Positions 31,999 to 40,907 of a stretch of 64,000 nucleotides of DNA are shown here, in pieces. The translations under genes and the position numbers were made by a program. The notes under the pieces were generated by a model. It was not told where the DNA came from and did no database searches. It saw nothing but the letters and a program-made list of their open reading frames with translations. Each line of letters opens with the position of its first letter. Within the stretch, counting starts at the first letter, position 1. Origin of the DNA: Alkalihalophilus pseudofirmus OF4 (GTDB lineage: Bacteria; Bacillota; Bacilli; Bacillales; Bacillaceae_D); NCBI RefSeq assembly GCF_000005825.2, contig NC_013791.2, forward strand, positions 3,720,001 through 3,784,000. The letters are read 5' to 3'.

Positions 31999-33507
31999 TT
32001 ATGCTTGTTTTGATTTACGGTATTGGCCGCCTGAACGATTTCCTTGACCACCTGAACGACGGTCACGGTTACGATCATCTTTACGGAAGCTGCCGCCAGG
32101 ACGACGACGGTCACGGTTGCGGTCATCACGACGTCCGCCGCCGCTGCGGTATGGCTTGCCGCTGCCGCCTGAACGATGCTTTTTCACACGTAAAGGTGCT
32201 TCACCCGTTAATTTCACATCTGTAGTATCTGGCTCTTTTGTAAGAAGCTTTAATGCTGCAGCAAGTGCTGTTGTCGCATCAGATTCTTGTAGAAGATCCT
32301 TAGCAATTGCACGGTAAGCATCCGCTCCGCCTTCAGCAATTAATCCACGAAGCTGCTCAACAGCTAGCTCTTGCTGGCCTTTAATCGCTTCTTCGTACGT
32401 TGGAACTTCACGACGAGTCATTTTCTTCTTAGATACTTGTTCAATTGTTTTCACGTGCTCACGTTCCCTAGGTGTAGCAAACGTTAAAGCTAATCCTGAT
32501 TTACCAGCACGCCCTGTACGTCCAATACGGTGAACGTAGCTTTCAGGATCTTGCGGCAAGTCAAAGTTATACACATGAGTAACGCCTGTGATATCTAATC
32601 CACGTGCAGCTACATCTGTTGCTACTAACACATCAACAAGTCCGTTTTTGAATTTACGAAGGACACTGTCACGCTTTGCTTGGTTTAAGTCACCGTGAAT
32701 TCCTTCTGCACGGTATCCACGCTTCGTTAACGCTTCAGAAAGCTCATCAACACGACGCTTCGTACGACCGAACACAATGGCAAGCTCAGGCGTATGAATA
32801 TCAATGAAACGGCAAAGTGTATCAAACTTTTGACGCTCATGAACTTCAACGTATTGCTGCTCAATGTTCTCCATTGTTACTTCTTTAGATTTAACAGCAA
32901 TCAGCTTAGGCTCGCTCATAAATGTTTGTGCTAATTTCTCAATACGCTTTGGCATAGTTGCTGAGAAAAGTAATGTTTGGCGCTCGTTAGGTACTTCACT
33001 TAAGATTGTCTCAATATCTTCAATGAAGCCCATGTTAAGCATTTCATCCGCCTCATCAAGTACAACCGTTTCTACTTGTCCTAGACGAATCGTTTTACGA
33101 CGCATATGGTCCATTAAACGACCAGGCGTTGCTACAACAACATGTGGTTTATTTTTAAGGTCACGAATCTGCTTACGCATATCTTGTCCGCCGTATACAA
33201 CTACAGTACGAACACCTTTGTATTTACCAAATTTAAATAATGACTCCGCTACTTGATTTGCAAGTTCGCGAGTCGGTGCAAGAATTAATGCTTGCACGTG
33301 ATCATTTTCAATATTAATGCGATCAATTAACGGTACACCAAACGCTCCGGTTTTCCCCGTACCTGTTTGTGCTTGACCAATAATATCTTTACCTTCTAGG
33401 GCTGTTGGAATCGTAGCCGCTTGAATCGGAGTTGCTTCCTCAAAACCCATTTGTGTTACTGCTCGAACTACCTCAGAGTTCAAACCAAATTCATAAAAAG
33501 TTGCCAA
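31999..33507 (-). CDS. cshA: DEAD-box RNA helicase CshA
   Basis: The 502-residue protein has all DEAD-box motifs: the Q motif GFEEATPIQ, motif I AQTGTGKT, Ia [24 protein letters not shown], then IV-VI in the second RecA domain ([24 protein letters not shown]). The last 60 residues are a basic Arg/Gly/Asp-rich tail for RNA binding. CshA unwinds mRNA with the degradosome and aids cold growth. The start is a TTG at 33507, giving [13 protein letters not shown], with AAAGGAG nine bases upstream; a longer ATG start lies in the leader and is rejected. The leader is long and can form hairpins. Confidence 0.94.
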   Translation of the reverse strand: MATFYEFGLNSEVVRAVTQMGFEEATPIQAATIPTALEGKDIIGQAQTGTGKTGAFGVPLIDRINIENDHVQALILAPTRELANQVAESLFKFGKYKGVRTVVVYGGQDMRKQIRDLKNKPHVVVATPGRLMDHMRRKTIRLGQVETVVLDEADEMLNMGFIEDIETILSEVPNERQTLLFSATMPKRIEKLAQTFMSEPKLIAVKSKEVTMENIEQQYVEVHERQKFDTLCRFIDIHTPELAIVFGRTKRRVDELSEALTKRGYRAEGIHGDLNQAKRDSVLRKFKNGLVDVLVATDVAARGLDITGVTHVYNFDLPQDPESYVHRIGRTGRAGKSGLALTFATPREREHVKTIEQVSKKKMTRREVPTYEEAIKGQQELAVEQLRGLIAEGGADAYRAIAKDLLQESDATTALAAALKLLTKEPDTTDVKLTGEAPLRVKKHRSGGSGKPYRSGGGRRDDRNRDRRRPGGSFRKDDRNRDRRSGGQGNRSGGQYRKSKQA

Positions 33508-33650
33508 ATCGAAAATCTCCTTTATCTTATCTGATTTTAGCGCCTTGGTGAGCCTATCCTGCGACACGTAAAAGATGTCACATAAAAGAGTTCAATCACC
33601 TCTTTTGGCTCCCCGTAAGCCTAACATCTTCTCTATTAGCTATTATATAC
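33508..33650 (-). promoter_or_regulatory. Promoter and structured 5' leader of cshA
   Basis: TATAAT at 33647-33642 (minus strand) sets a start near 33635 and a leader of about 125 bases. The leader contains AAAAGAG / CTCTTTT and GGCT / AGCC hairpins. Long leaders are common in cold-shock helicase genes. Nothing else was seen in 33651-33846 apart from a GACCATA / TATGGTC hairpin at 33662-33693. Confidence 0.45.
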
Positions 33651-33846
33651 GTACGTAGAAAGACCATACCCCACAACGATCTGGAATATGGTCGTTATAA
33701 CGATGCTATGTGTCGCCTATTCCCAAAAAGGTCGGCGCAAATTTCCTTTTAAAAACAAATTCAATCATACCACGTGGGTCATAGAAAAGCAACGTAAGGA
33801 AACTTTATTATTTAGTTCATTAACAAAACTGCCACTATTTACACCC

Positions 33847-33884
33847 AAAAAAGCAGTCCCTTATTAAAGAGACTGCCCAAAATA
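33847..33884 (-). terminator. Terminator of the GH13 gene
   Basis: GGCAGTCTC / GGGACTGC on the minus strand followed by TTTTTT. Confidence 0.82.
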
Positions 33885-33891
33885 GATCATT

Positions 33892-35553
33892 TTATGCTAA
33901 TCGGTACACTCTCGCCTCATAAGGACGAAGAGAATCGAGCGAACCGTTTGCTGTATAATTCGCAAGTACGAGCGGAGAGTTTTCTGATAAGTCTAGGCTT
34001 CTTAAGTCCGTTTCAGCCTCTGTACCAAACATGTTCACAAGGATCACATATTTCTCCTCCCCGAGTGTCCGCGTATAAGCATATACTTCTTTATGCTCAG
34101 GGAAAACTAGATCATACTGACCATACATTAAAACGTCTGTTGATTTGCGAAGTGCAATCATCTTTTTGTAGTAATGTAAAATGGAGTCCTCTAGCTGCTC
34201 CTGCTTTGCTACATTGATGTCACTGTAATTAGGATTCACGCCAAACCAAGTTGACTCGGCTGTAGAGAAACCAGCATTTTTCGAGTCATCCCATTGCATC
34301 GGCGTTCTCGAATTATCGCGGCCTTGCTCCCAGATAATCTCCATTATCTCTTCATGAGAACGGCCCTTAGCTGTTTCAATCCGATAGAAGTTTTTCATCG
34401 AGACATCATCATACTCTTCAATCGTATCAAATTGTACATTCGTCATGCCGATCTCTTGACCTTGATAAACAAATGGCGTGCCTTGCATGAAGAAAAACAT
34501 CGTTCCAAGCGCCTTTGCACTCTCAGACCAATACTCTTTATCATTTCCCCAAGTCGATACACTCCGGGGCTGGTCATGGTTTTCAAGGAATAATGCATTC
34601 CACCCGCGGCCTTCTAACCCTTTTTGCCACTTAGTCAGTGTTTCTTTTAAGGAAATAAGATCGAGCTCACCGCCCGTTTCCTTTCCCCAAAGACCTAGAT
34701 GCTCAAATTGGAAGATCATATTAAATGCACCGCGATCTTCTCCTACCCAATCATCTGCTTGATCAAGCTTTACACCGTTCGCTTCCCCAACGGTCATCAC
34801 ATCGTATTTAGCTACCGTTTCATTTTTCATTTCTTGAAGGAACTTATGGATTCCCGGGCGATTCATATGTCCATCAAAAGAAGGGACATAATCAAGTCCT
34901 TTTGGGTTAGGAAGATCAGGCAGCCCGTCGATTTTCTTGATATGCGAAATAGCATCAACGCGGAAACCGTCAATTCCCTTATCCATCCACCAATTCATCA
35001 TGTTATACAGCGCCGCGCGAACATCACCGTTTTCCCAATTTAAATCTGGCTGTTTTGTAGAGAAAATATGCATGTAGTACTGCTTTGTCTTCTCATCAAA
35101 TTCCCACGCGGGTCCGTTAAAAATTGACTCCCAGTTATTAGGCTCACTTCCGTCTGCACTTGGATCACGCCAAATATACCAATCACGTTTTGGATTATCG
35201 ACGGATGAGCGTGATTCGATAAACCAAGGATGCTCATCAGACGTATGGTTGATTACTAAATCAATAATCAGCTTCATATCACGATTATGAACTTCTTTTA
35301 ACAGTTGATCAAAATCATCCATATTCCCGAAGTCTTCCATAATATCTTGGTAATCACTAATATCATACCCGTTATCATCATTCGGTGAACGGTACATTGG
35401 ACAGATCCAGATCACATCAATTCCTAGACCTTTAATGTAATCAAGCTTTTGGATCACCCCTTGCAGATCACCAATCCCATCACCGTTCGAATCCATAAAG
35501 CTTCGTGGATACACTTGATAAGCTATTGCCTCTTTCCACCATTTTCTATCCAT
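33892..35553 (-). CDS. malL: GH13 alpha-glucosidase (oligo-1,6-glucosidase type)
   Basis: The 553-residue enzyme is a GH13 subfamily 31-type glucosidase. It has YQVYPRSFMDSNGDGIGDLQG at the start, shown as YPRSFMDSNGDGIGDLQG, DLVINHTSDEHPWF, GIDGFRVDAISHI with the nucleophile Asp, MTVGEANGV with the acid/base Glu, and FLENHDQPR with the third acid. It hydrolyses short alpha-glucosides such as maltose or isomaltose in the cytosol (no signal peptide). It is divergent from malT-mapP, so it probably splits the maltose released by MapP. Trehalose-6-phosphate hydrolase is a related alternative, but the context favours maltose. The start has GGAGGG at -7. Confidence 0.87.
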   Translation of the reverse strand: MDRKWWKEAIAYQVYPRSFMDSNGDGIGDLQGVIQKLDYIKGLGIDVIWICPMYRSPNDDNGYDISDYQDIMEDFGNMDDFDQLLKEVHNRDMKLIIDLVINHTSDEHPWFIESRSSVDNPKRDWYIWRDPSADGSEPNNWESIFNGPAWEFDEKTKQYYMHIFSTKQPDLNWENGDVRAALYNMMNWWMDKGIDGFRVDAISHIKKIDGLPDLPNPKGLDYVPSFDGHMNRPGIHKFLQEMKNETVAKYDVMTVGEANGVKLDQADDWVGEDRGAFNMIFQFEHLGLWGKETGGELDLISLKETLTKWQKGLEGRGWNALFLENHDQPRSVSTWGNDKEYWSESAKALGTMFFFMQGTPFVYQGQEIGMTNVQFDTIEEYDDVSMKNFYRIETAKGRSHEEIMEIIWEQGRDNSRTPMQWDDSKNAGFSTAESTWFGVNPNYSDINVAKQEQLEDSILHYYKKMIALRKSTDVLMYGQYDLVFPEHKEVYAYTRTLGEEKYVILVNMFGTEAETDLRSLDLSENSPLVLANYTANGSLDSLRPYEARVYRLA

Positions 35554-35584
35554 TTGAATCCCTCCAACTGTTTAACATTCAAAA

Positions 35585-35597
35585 TAAAACGTTTACA
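35585..35597. promoter_or_regulatory. Operator-like half palindrome near malL
   Basis: TAAAACGTTTACA shares the AACGTT core and one good cre half. It lies 32-44 bases before the GH13 start codon. Confidence 0.4.
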
Positions 35598-35653
35598 TTA
35601 TTAAATATTTATAAATTCATATCTGCCTTAGGAACGTATGTTGACAGCTTCAG

Positions 35654-35665
35654 ACAAACGTTTGC
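35654..35665. promoter_or_regulatory. LacI-family (MalR-like) operator 1
   Basis: ACAAACGTTTGC differs by one base from the perfect palindrome at 35902, about 105 bases before the GH13 start. Confidence 0.65.
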
Positions 35666-35863
35666 ACATTTTCTTTGCTCATTTATTATAGAACGGATTA
35701 TAAAAAGTTACAACGCTTTCTCTTGATTCCCTCTTAAAATCCCTAACGAAAATAAACGAAACCATCCTTATTTCCCGCACTCCACAAAAATAAATATTGT
35801 CTTTTAAGCAAGGCAGGACAACGATCTAGAATAAGAACTGAGAGAAAACACGGTAAAAAACAC

Positions 35864-35892
35864 TTGCAAGTTAAAAAAATCTCTACTAGAAT
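35864..35892 (+). promoter_or_regulatory. malT promoter
   Basis: TTGCAA, a 17-base spacer and TAGAAT; inferred start near 35899, three bases before the operator. Confidence 0.68.
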
Positions 35893-35901
35893 AACTTCTG
35901 A

Positions 35902-35913
35902 GCAAACGTTTGC
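35902..35913. promoter_or_regulatory. LacI-family (MalR-like) operator 2
   Basis: GCAAACGTTTGC is a perfect 12-base palindrome of the type bound by LacI/GalR maltose repressors, directly downstream of the inferred malT start site. Confidence 0.75.
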
Positions 35914-36008
35914 ATTAGAGCGCACAACTCGCTTTTTGAAAACGGATTCTGAAAACGATTTAATTTATATTTATTTAATATAACTTTAGTTAATTGAGGA
36001 GGATTTAC

Positions 36009-37652
36009 ATGAGACAGCTTATTTCATTTGATTTTTGGCAAAAGCTAGGGAAAGCATTAATGGTTGTTGTAGCTGTTATGCCTGCTGCAGGGATTATGAT
36101 CTCGCTTGGGAAACTCATTGCGATGAGCGGCGGCGATTTGGCAGCAGTTGCAACAACTGCCCGCGTAATGGAAGACATCGGGTGGGCGATTATCACTAAC
36201 CTTCATATTCTATTTGCTGTTGCAATAGGTGGGTCGTGGGCGAAAGAGAGAGCAGGCGGAGCTTTCGCTGCAGTGATTGCTTTCATTTTAATTAACCGTA
36301 TTACTGGTGCATTATTTGGGGTTAATAATGATATGCTGCAAGACCCTGAAGCAACGATTACGTTCTTTGGCCGTGAATTAGTTGTTAGCGATTACTTTAC
36401 ATCAGTACTCGGAGCACCTGCCCTAAATATGGGCGTATTCGTTGGTATTATAGCTGGTTTCTTAGGAGCTGTACTATTTAATAAATACTATAACTTTGAT
36501 AAGTTACCGCAATCTTTATCATTCTTTAATGGAAAACGATTTGTACCTTTTGTCGTGATATTTGGATCTACTATTACCGCACTTGTTCTGTCATCATTCT
36601 GGCCGTTTGTGCAAACGCTGTTAAATGACTTTGGACAATGGATTGCAACTTCACGAAATACCGCACCTGTCATTGCACCATTTATTTTTGGTACACTAGA
36701 GCGCTTATTGCTGCCATTTGGACTTCACCATATGTTAACGGTACCGATTAACTATACAGAACTTGGCGGTACGTATGTAATTCAAACTGGTGAAAATATC
36801 GGCCGTGTGGTTGCCGGGCAAGATCCGCTTTGGCTTGCGTGGGTAACAGACTTAACAAACATGCTTCGTGCTGGCGATGTGGCTGGATATAATCAATTAC
36901 TTGAAGAAGTTACACCTGCACGCTTTAAAATTGGTCAAATGATTCTTTCATCTGCTGCCCTGATTGGTGCTGCATTAGCTATGTATTTAAATGTTGATAA
37001 AGAAAAGCGTCACAAATATAAGCCTATGTACTTATCTGCTGGCTTAGCTGTATTTTTAACCGGTGTAACAGAGCCGATTGAGTTCATGTTTATGTTTGCA
37101 GCTCCACTTCTTTATGTGGTCTATGCTGTATTAACTGGTTTTGCCTTTGCAGCTGCTGATGTCATTAACTTGCGAATTCACTCATTTGGATTTATCGAGC
37201 TATTAACAAGAACTCCAATGTCGATCTATGCAGGCCTTGCTCGCGACCTTCTGAACTTTGTTGTTGTCTGCCTTGTGTTCTTTGGATTAAACTTCGTCGT
37301 CTTTAATTTCTTAATTAAGAAAATGAACCTTCCAACACCAGGACGTAACGGTAACTATTTAGAAAACGAAGAAGAAGGAAAAGGCTCATCTGAAAAAGCG
37401 GAAGTAAGTAAAGACGGCCTTGCTGGAAAAATCATTGCCTTACTTGGCGGAGAAGAAAATATTGAAGATGTAGATGCATGCATGACTCGTCTTCGTGTAA
37501 CAGTAAAAGATCCAGAAAAAGTAGCGAAAGAAGCGGAGTGGAAAGAAACGGGCGCCCTTGGTTTGATCGTGAAAAACCGTGGTGTTCAAGTTATTTATGG
37601 TCCAAAAGCAGATATAATTAAGTCGGATGTACAAGACCGATTAGGAGCGTAG
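36009..37652 (+). CDS. malT: Maltose-type PTS enzyme IICB (MalT)
   Basis: The 547-residue protein has an EIIC domain first (about 1-425, ten helices, with LERLLLPFGLHHMLTVPINY and TGVTEPIEFMFMFAAPLLY), a charged linker, and an EIIB domain (about 455-547) with the phosphorylated Cys in DVDACMTRLRVTV. It belongs to the glucose/maltose superfamily. Because mapP follows directly, maltose delivered as maltose-6'-phosphate is the best substrate guess; glucose or N-acetylglucosamine types are less likely. The start has GAGGAGG at -7. EIIA is not fused. Confidence 0.88.
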   Translation: MRQLISFDFWQKLGKALMVVVAVMPAAGIMISLGKLIAMSGGDLAAVATTARVMEDIGWAIITNLHILFAVAIGGSWAKERAGGAFAAVIAFILINRITGALFGVNNDMLQDPEATITFFGRELVVSDYFTSVLGAPALNMGVFVGIIAGFLGAVLFNKYYNFDKLPQSLSFFNGKRFVPFVVIFGSTITALVLSSFWPFVQTLLNDFGQWIATSRNTAPVIAPFIFGTLERLLLPFGLHHMLTVPINYTELGGTYVIQTGENIGRVVAGQDPLWLAWVTDLTNMLRAGDVAGYNQLLEEVTPARFKIGQMILSSAALIGAALAMYLNVDKEKRHKYKPMYLSAGLAVFLTGVTEPIEFMFMFAAPLLYVVYAVLTGFAFAAADVINLRIHSFGFIELLTRTPMSIYAGLARDLLNFVVVCLVFFGLNFVVFNFLIKKMNLPTPGRNGNYLENEEEGKGSSEKAEVSKDGLAGKIIALLGGEENIEDVDACMTRLRVTVKDPEKVAKEAEWKETGALGLIVKNRGVQVIYGPKADIIKSDVQDRLGA

Positions 37653-38450
37653 ATGCCTTTGAAGCTGTTAACATTAAACGTTCACGCATGGCAGGAAGAA
37701 AATCAAGAAAAGAAGCTCGATCATCTAGTAAAAACAATCTTTGAAGAACAATACGATGTCATAGCTCTGCAAGAAGTGAGTCAGCATCGTGACCAAGATG
37801 TGGTAGAAGGTCAAATTAAAGCTGACAACTACGGGTACATTTTGCAGAAGAAACTAAAAGAGCTCGGCTCAGCTCCATATGAAATGGTCTGGGCTCCGTG
37901 TCACTACGGATATGAGGTGTTTGAGGAAGGCATTGCCCTCCTCACACGCCATCCTATTATTGAGTCAACTGACTTTTATGTAACGAAGAGCCGTGAAATG
38001 AAAAATTGGAAATCAAGAAATATTGTTGGTGCTCTCATTGAGATCGATAACAAACCGATTCATTTCTACTCCTGTCACCTTGGCTGGTGGGAAGATACAG
38101 AAGAGCCCGCACGCGGCCAAATGGATGCGCTGCTAGAGCAGATTCCAGCTGATGGGCGAGTATTTTTAATGGGTGACTTCAATAATCATGCCGATATGCG
38201 TAACGAAGGATATGATTACCTCATTCAAAATGGATTTTATGACACGTTTACATTAGCGGACGAAAAAGATTCTGGTGTTACCGTTGAAGGAAAAATTGCC
38301 GGATGGGATCAAAATAAACGAGGAATACGTATCGATTTAATCCTAACAAACCAAAAAGTAAACGTATTTTCCTCAAAAGTGATCTTCAACGGGCGCAATC
38401 GTGACATTGTTTCTGACCACTTCGGGGTAGAAGCCGTTATTACTGAATAA
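37653..38450 (+). CDS. mapP: Maltose-6'-phosphate phosphatase (MapP-like, EEP family)
   Basis: The 265-residue protein has the endonuclease/exonuclease/phosphatase fold. The motifs are LLTLNVHAWQ (Asn), VIALQEVSQHRD (Glu), HFYSCHLGWW, FLMGDFNNHADM (Asp-x-Asn) and VSDHFGVEA (Asp-His). Despite the nuclease fold, the position right behind a maltose-type PTS gene matches mapP of Enterococcus faecalis, which removes phosphate from maltose-6'-phosphate so that maltose can be cut. Its ATG follows the malT stop with no gap, with AGGAG inside malT, so the two are coupled. A terminator follows. Confidence 0.85.
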   Translation: MPLKLLTLNVHAWQEENQEKKLDHLVKTIFEEQYDVIALQEVSQHRDQDVVEGQIKADNYGYILQKKLKELGSAPYEMVWAPCHYGYEVFEEGIALLTRHPIIESTDFYVTKSREMKNWKSRNIVGALIEIDNKPIHFYSCHLGWWEDTEEPARGQMDALLEQIPADGRVFLMGDFNNHADMRNEGYDYLIQNGFYDTFTLADEKDSGVTVEGKIAGWDQNKRGIRIDLILTNQKVNVFSSKVIFNGRNRDIVSDHFGVEAVITE

Positions 38451-38462
38451 AATAGTATCGTA

Positions 38463-38500
38463 CAAAGTGAGCAGGCCTAATGGTCGCTCACTTTTTTTAT
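38463..38500 (+). terminator. Terminator of malT-mapP
   Basis: AAGTGAGC and GCTCACTT with inner pairs (AGGCC / GGTC), followed by TTTTTT; the stop codon of the convergent channel gene lies at its edge. Confidence 0.85.
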
Positions 38501-38916
38501 GAAGTCTCCTCACTTTGAGCTGCAACACTAAATCCTTTCATGAAATAAGCAGCGGGTAAGAGTAAGCCAAGACTAGCCTGAATGATCGAGAAAAACCTCG
38601 CACTTCCAACAGGGACAAGATCCCCGTATCCAATAGATAACATTGTTACCCCGCTGAAATACAGAAAATCTAAAAAGGTCTGTTCGGCAATTTCTCCAGT
38701 AGGATCATTAATTAGAAGAACAGGCTCATGAAACGAAAGGAAGTAATAGAGAAAGGCAAAGCCGAATGTAATCCCTACTAGGACGAAAAATAATTTATAA
38801 AATAGAGTCGGGCAAAAATAGCTCTGTTTATAGGATTTACTTGTAAAGAAATAATAAAGATTTCCGATTAAAAATAAAATCGTGATGGCTATTAACAGCA
38901 TTGAAACCACGCTCAT
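38497..38916 (-). CDS. Two-helix potassium channel
   Basis: The 139-residue protein has an N-terminal helix, a second helix around residues 40-62, a pore helix with the filter TMLSIGYGDLVPVG (about 95-108), and a last helix. SIGYGD is a K+ selectivity filter variant of the common TVGYGD. There is no RCK or cyclic-nucleotide domain, so gating is unknown. It resembles small ion_trans_2 channels of bacilli. The start at 38916 follows GGAG at -7; an upstream GTG is rejected. It converges on mapP. Confidence 0.85.
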   Translation of the reverse strand: MSVVSMLLIAITILFLIGNLYYFFTSKSYKQSYFCPTLFYKLFFVLVGITFGFAFLYYFLSFHEPVLLINDPTGEIAEQTFLDFLYFSGVTMLSIGYGDLVPVGSARFFSIIQASLGLLLPAAYFMKGFSVAAQSEETS

Positions 38917-39046
38917 CCCCCCCTCTCCTACCTTTTTCACTAATGAAACAGGTACAAACCTCTAATTTACCCAACGTTTATTAAAGGAGATATCTGGGAA
39001 AGTTCAAAAGAGATACGGATACTACAGCAGAAGGAGCGGATCGGTT

Positions 39047-40315
39047 ATGAAAACATCACAAGCAAACATCCCAAGTGAAAAAGGATTAGATCACAGCCTC
39101 TCACTCCTTAAAGACGGCTATTTATTTATTCACAAACGTGCTCAAGACTTCCAATCAGATATTTTCAAAACAAGGCTGATGGGTGAAGAGGCGATTTGCC
39201 TTAGAGGTGAAGATGGAGCCAAAGTTTTTTATGATAATGATAAATTCAAAAGGGAAGGCGCTGCCCCAAAACGTGTTCAAAAAACTTTATTTGGAGAGGA
39301 TGCCATTCAATCCATGGACGGCGAAGCGCACCGTCACCGTAAGCAGCTATTTATGTCATTAATGTCTCGTGAACGTCTTCAGGAATTAAATGAAATTACG
39401 CGTGCGCAATGGCTTCTTTACATAAAGAAATGGGAAACGCAAAAGAAAATTGTCCTGTTTGATGAAATGGAAGCGATGCTGACAAAGGTTGCCTGTGAAT
39501 GGGCTGGAGTGCCGTTAGAAGAAAAAGAGGTAGAAAAGCGTACGAAGGATTTCGGTGACATGATTGATGCTTTTGGAGCTGTTGGTGTACGCCACGCTCG
39601 CGGAAGAAGCGCAAGGAAGAGAACGGAAGCATGGATAACGTCCTTAATTGAAGAAGTAAGATCTGAGCAGCGGAGTCCTCGTGAATCAACGGCTCTTTAT
39701 CAAATGGCTTGGCATAAGGAACTGGACGGGACCTTAATGGATGCTAAGATGGCCGCTATTGAATTAATCAATGTCATCCGTCCAACGGTTGCGGTAGGTC
39801 GTTTTATTACGTTTGGGGCTGTTGGGCTGCATGAGTTTCCAAAAGAACGCGAGAAGCTGATGCAAGATCAAGATGGCACATACAGTCACCTCTTCACTCA
39901 AGAAGTGCGTCGTTATTATCCGTTTGCTCCCTTTACTGGTGCGAGAGTGAAAAAGGATTTCACGTGGAACTCTCATCAATTTAAAGAGAACACACTCGTT
40001 TTGCTTGATATATATGGGACCAATCGCCACCCAAAACTATGGGAGAGCCCAAATGAATTCCGTCCTGAACGATTTAAAGGCTGGGAAGGCAGTCCTTTCT
40101 CCTTTATTCCTCAAGGAGGCGGCGATGAACATAAAGGGCATCGCTGTGCAGGCGAGTGGATCACGATTGAATTAATGAAGATCAGCTTATCTCAATTGGC
40201 TCAGAACATTACGTATGACGTGCCGAAGCAGGACCTCACGTATGATCTAAGCAGAATGCCAAGCATACCGAAAAGCCGTTTTATTATTCAAAATGTACGT
40301 AGACAACAACAATAA
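39047..40315 (+). CDS. cypC: Fatty-acid peroxygenase, cytochrome P450 CYP152 family
   Basis: The 422-residue P450 lacks the usual I-helix Thr pair and instead has NVIRPTVAVGRFITF, the Arg-Pro of CYP152 peroxygenases, which binds the fatty-acid carboxylate. The heme loop is PQGGGDEHKGHRCAGEWITIE (Cys in HRCAG), with the CYP152 insert. DSMDGEAHRHRKQ-type sequence near residue 90 (QSMDGEAHRHRKQLF) also fits. It uses hydrogen peroxide to hydroxylate long-chain fatty acids at the alpha or beta carbon, like B. subtilis YbdT/BS-beta. No partner reductase is needed. The start has AAGGAG at -9. PHA-type genes lie beyond the repeat downstream, in opposite direction. Confidence 0.93.
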   Translation: MKTSQANIPSEKGLDHSLSLLKDGYLFIHKRAQDFQSDIFKTRLMGEEAICLRGEDGAKVFYDNDKFKREGAAPKRVQKTLFGEDAIQSMDGEAHRHRKQLFMSLMSRERLQELNEITRAQWLLYIKKWETQKKIVLFDEMEAMLTKVACEWAGVPLEEKEVEKRTKDFGDMIDAFGAVGVRHARGRSARKRTEAWITSLIEEVRSEQRSPRESTALYQMAWHKELDGTLMDAKMAAIELINVIRPTVAVGRFITFGAVGLHEFPKEREKLMQDQDGTYSHLFTQEVRRYYPFAPFTGARVKKDFTWNSHQFKENTLVLLDIYGTNRHPKLWESPNEFRPERFKGWEGSPFSFIPQGGGDEHKGHRCAGEWITIELMKISLSQLAQNITYDVPKQDLTYDLSRMPSIPKSRFIIQNVRRQQQ

Positions 40316-40376
40316 TACTAAGGCTCGGAAAATATTAACTTATAGAAATACGAACAGCAGGAGTGGCCTATGTGGA

Positions 40377-40877
40377 CCACTCCTGAAATATGCTTCATTT
40401 TCCGCGGGAGCTAGTAAGCCCCGCTCTACAAGAGGCTACCTAAAAAGTTTTCCCTACAGTGTGGTTGATTTCCGCTACAGGCACTCGCTTTCCGCGGGCG
40501 GTCCGGGAGCCTCCTCGTCGCATGCTCCTGTGGGGTCTCCCCTGGCCACGCACATCCCGCAGGAGTCGGTGCCTATAGCGAGGTCAACCGAGCGCGTAGG
40601 TTAATAAGTGGTTCCTCTCATTGAAAACAGGTGTTCAGTGACTTACCTTTTTTAGTGAAAATAATATAATTTGAGTTTCGATTGGTCTGATCGAAAACGA
40701 AATCATCCATTAAATTCTTTAAAAACCACGAAACCTAGCGGATGAAATGTGCGTAGACTCCTGCGGTGCCTAGAGCAGGGCTGAGATCCCACAGGGCCAA
40801 AACCCGAGGAAGCTCAGCAGCTCACCCCGGAAAGCGAAGCATATTTCAGGAGCGGCCATTCTCCTCTAACATATGTT
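40377..40877 (+). repeat. Composite GC-rich repeat, copy 4 (with an extra module A fragment)
   Basis: A reversed, decayed module A end (CCTGAAATATGCTTCATTTT at about 40382) precedes module B (40464-40588, GTTGATTTCCGCTACAGG to GAGGTCAAC). A linker of about 150 AT-rich bases contains the palindrome TTCGATTGGTCTGATCGAA (40676-40694). Module A (40743-40847) ends the element, flanked by AGGAGCGGCCATTCTCC. It fills the 592-base gap between cypC and phaC; no gene was found there. Confidence 0.83.
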
Positions 40878-40907
40878 TATTTCAATCTTTTATTGTTCCA
40901 GCCTTAT

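Larger units (their letters stand above)
35554..36008. promoter_or_regulatory. Divergent control region malL / malT
   Basis: The 455 bases hold three LacI/cre-like palindromes (listed separately) and a plus-strand promoter. The remainder is AT-rich and shows no gene. A cre-like TGAAAACGATTTAA lies near 35952. Confidence 0.6.

Noticed and set aside
40293-40604. Plus-strand reading frame of 103 codons
   Set aside because: It begins inside cypC and continues through repeat modules; no independent start and no protein family.
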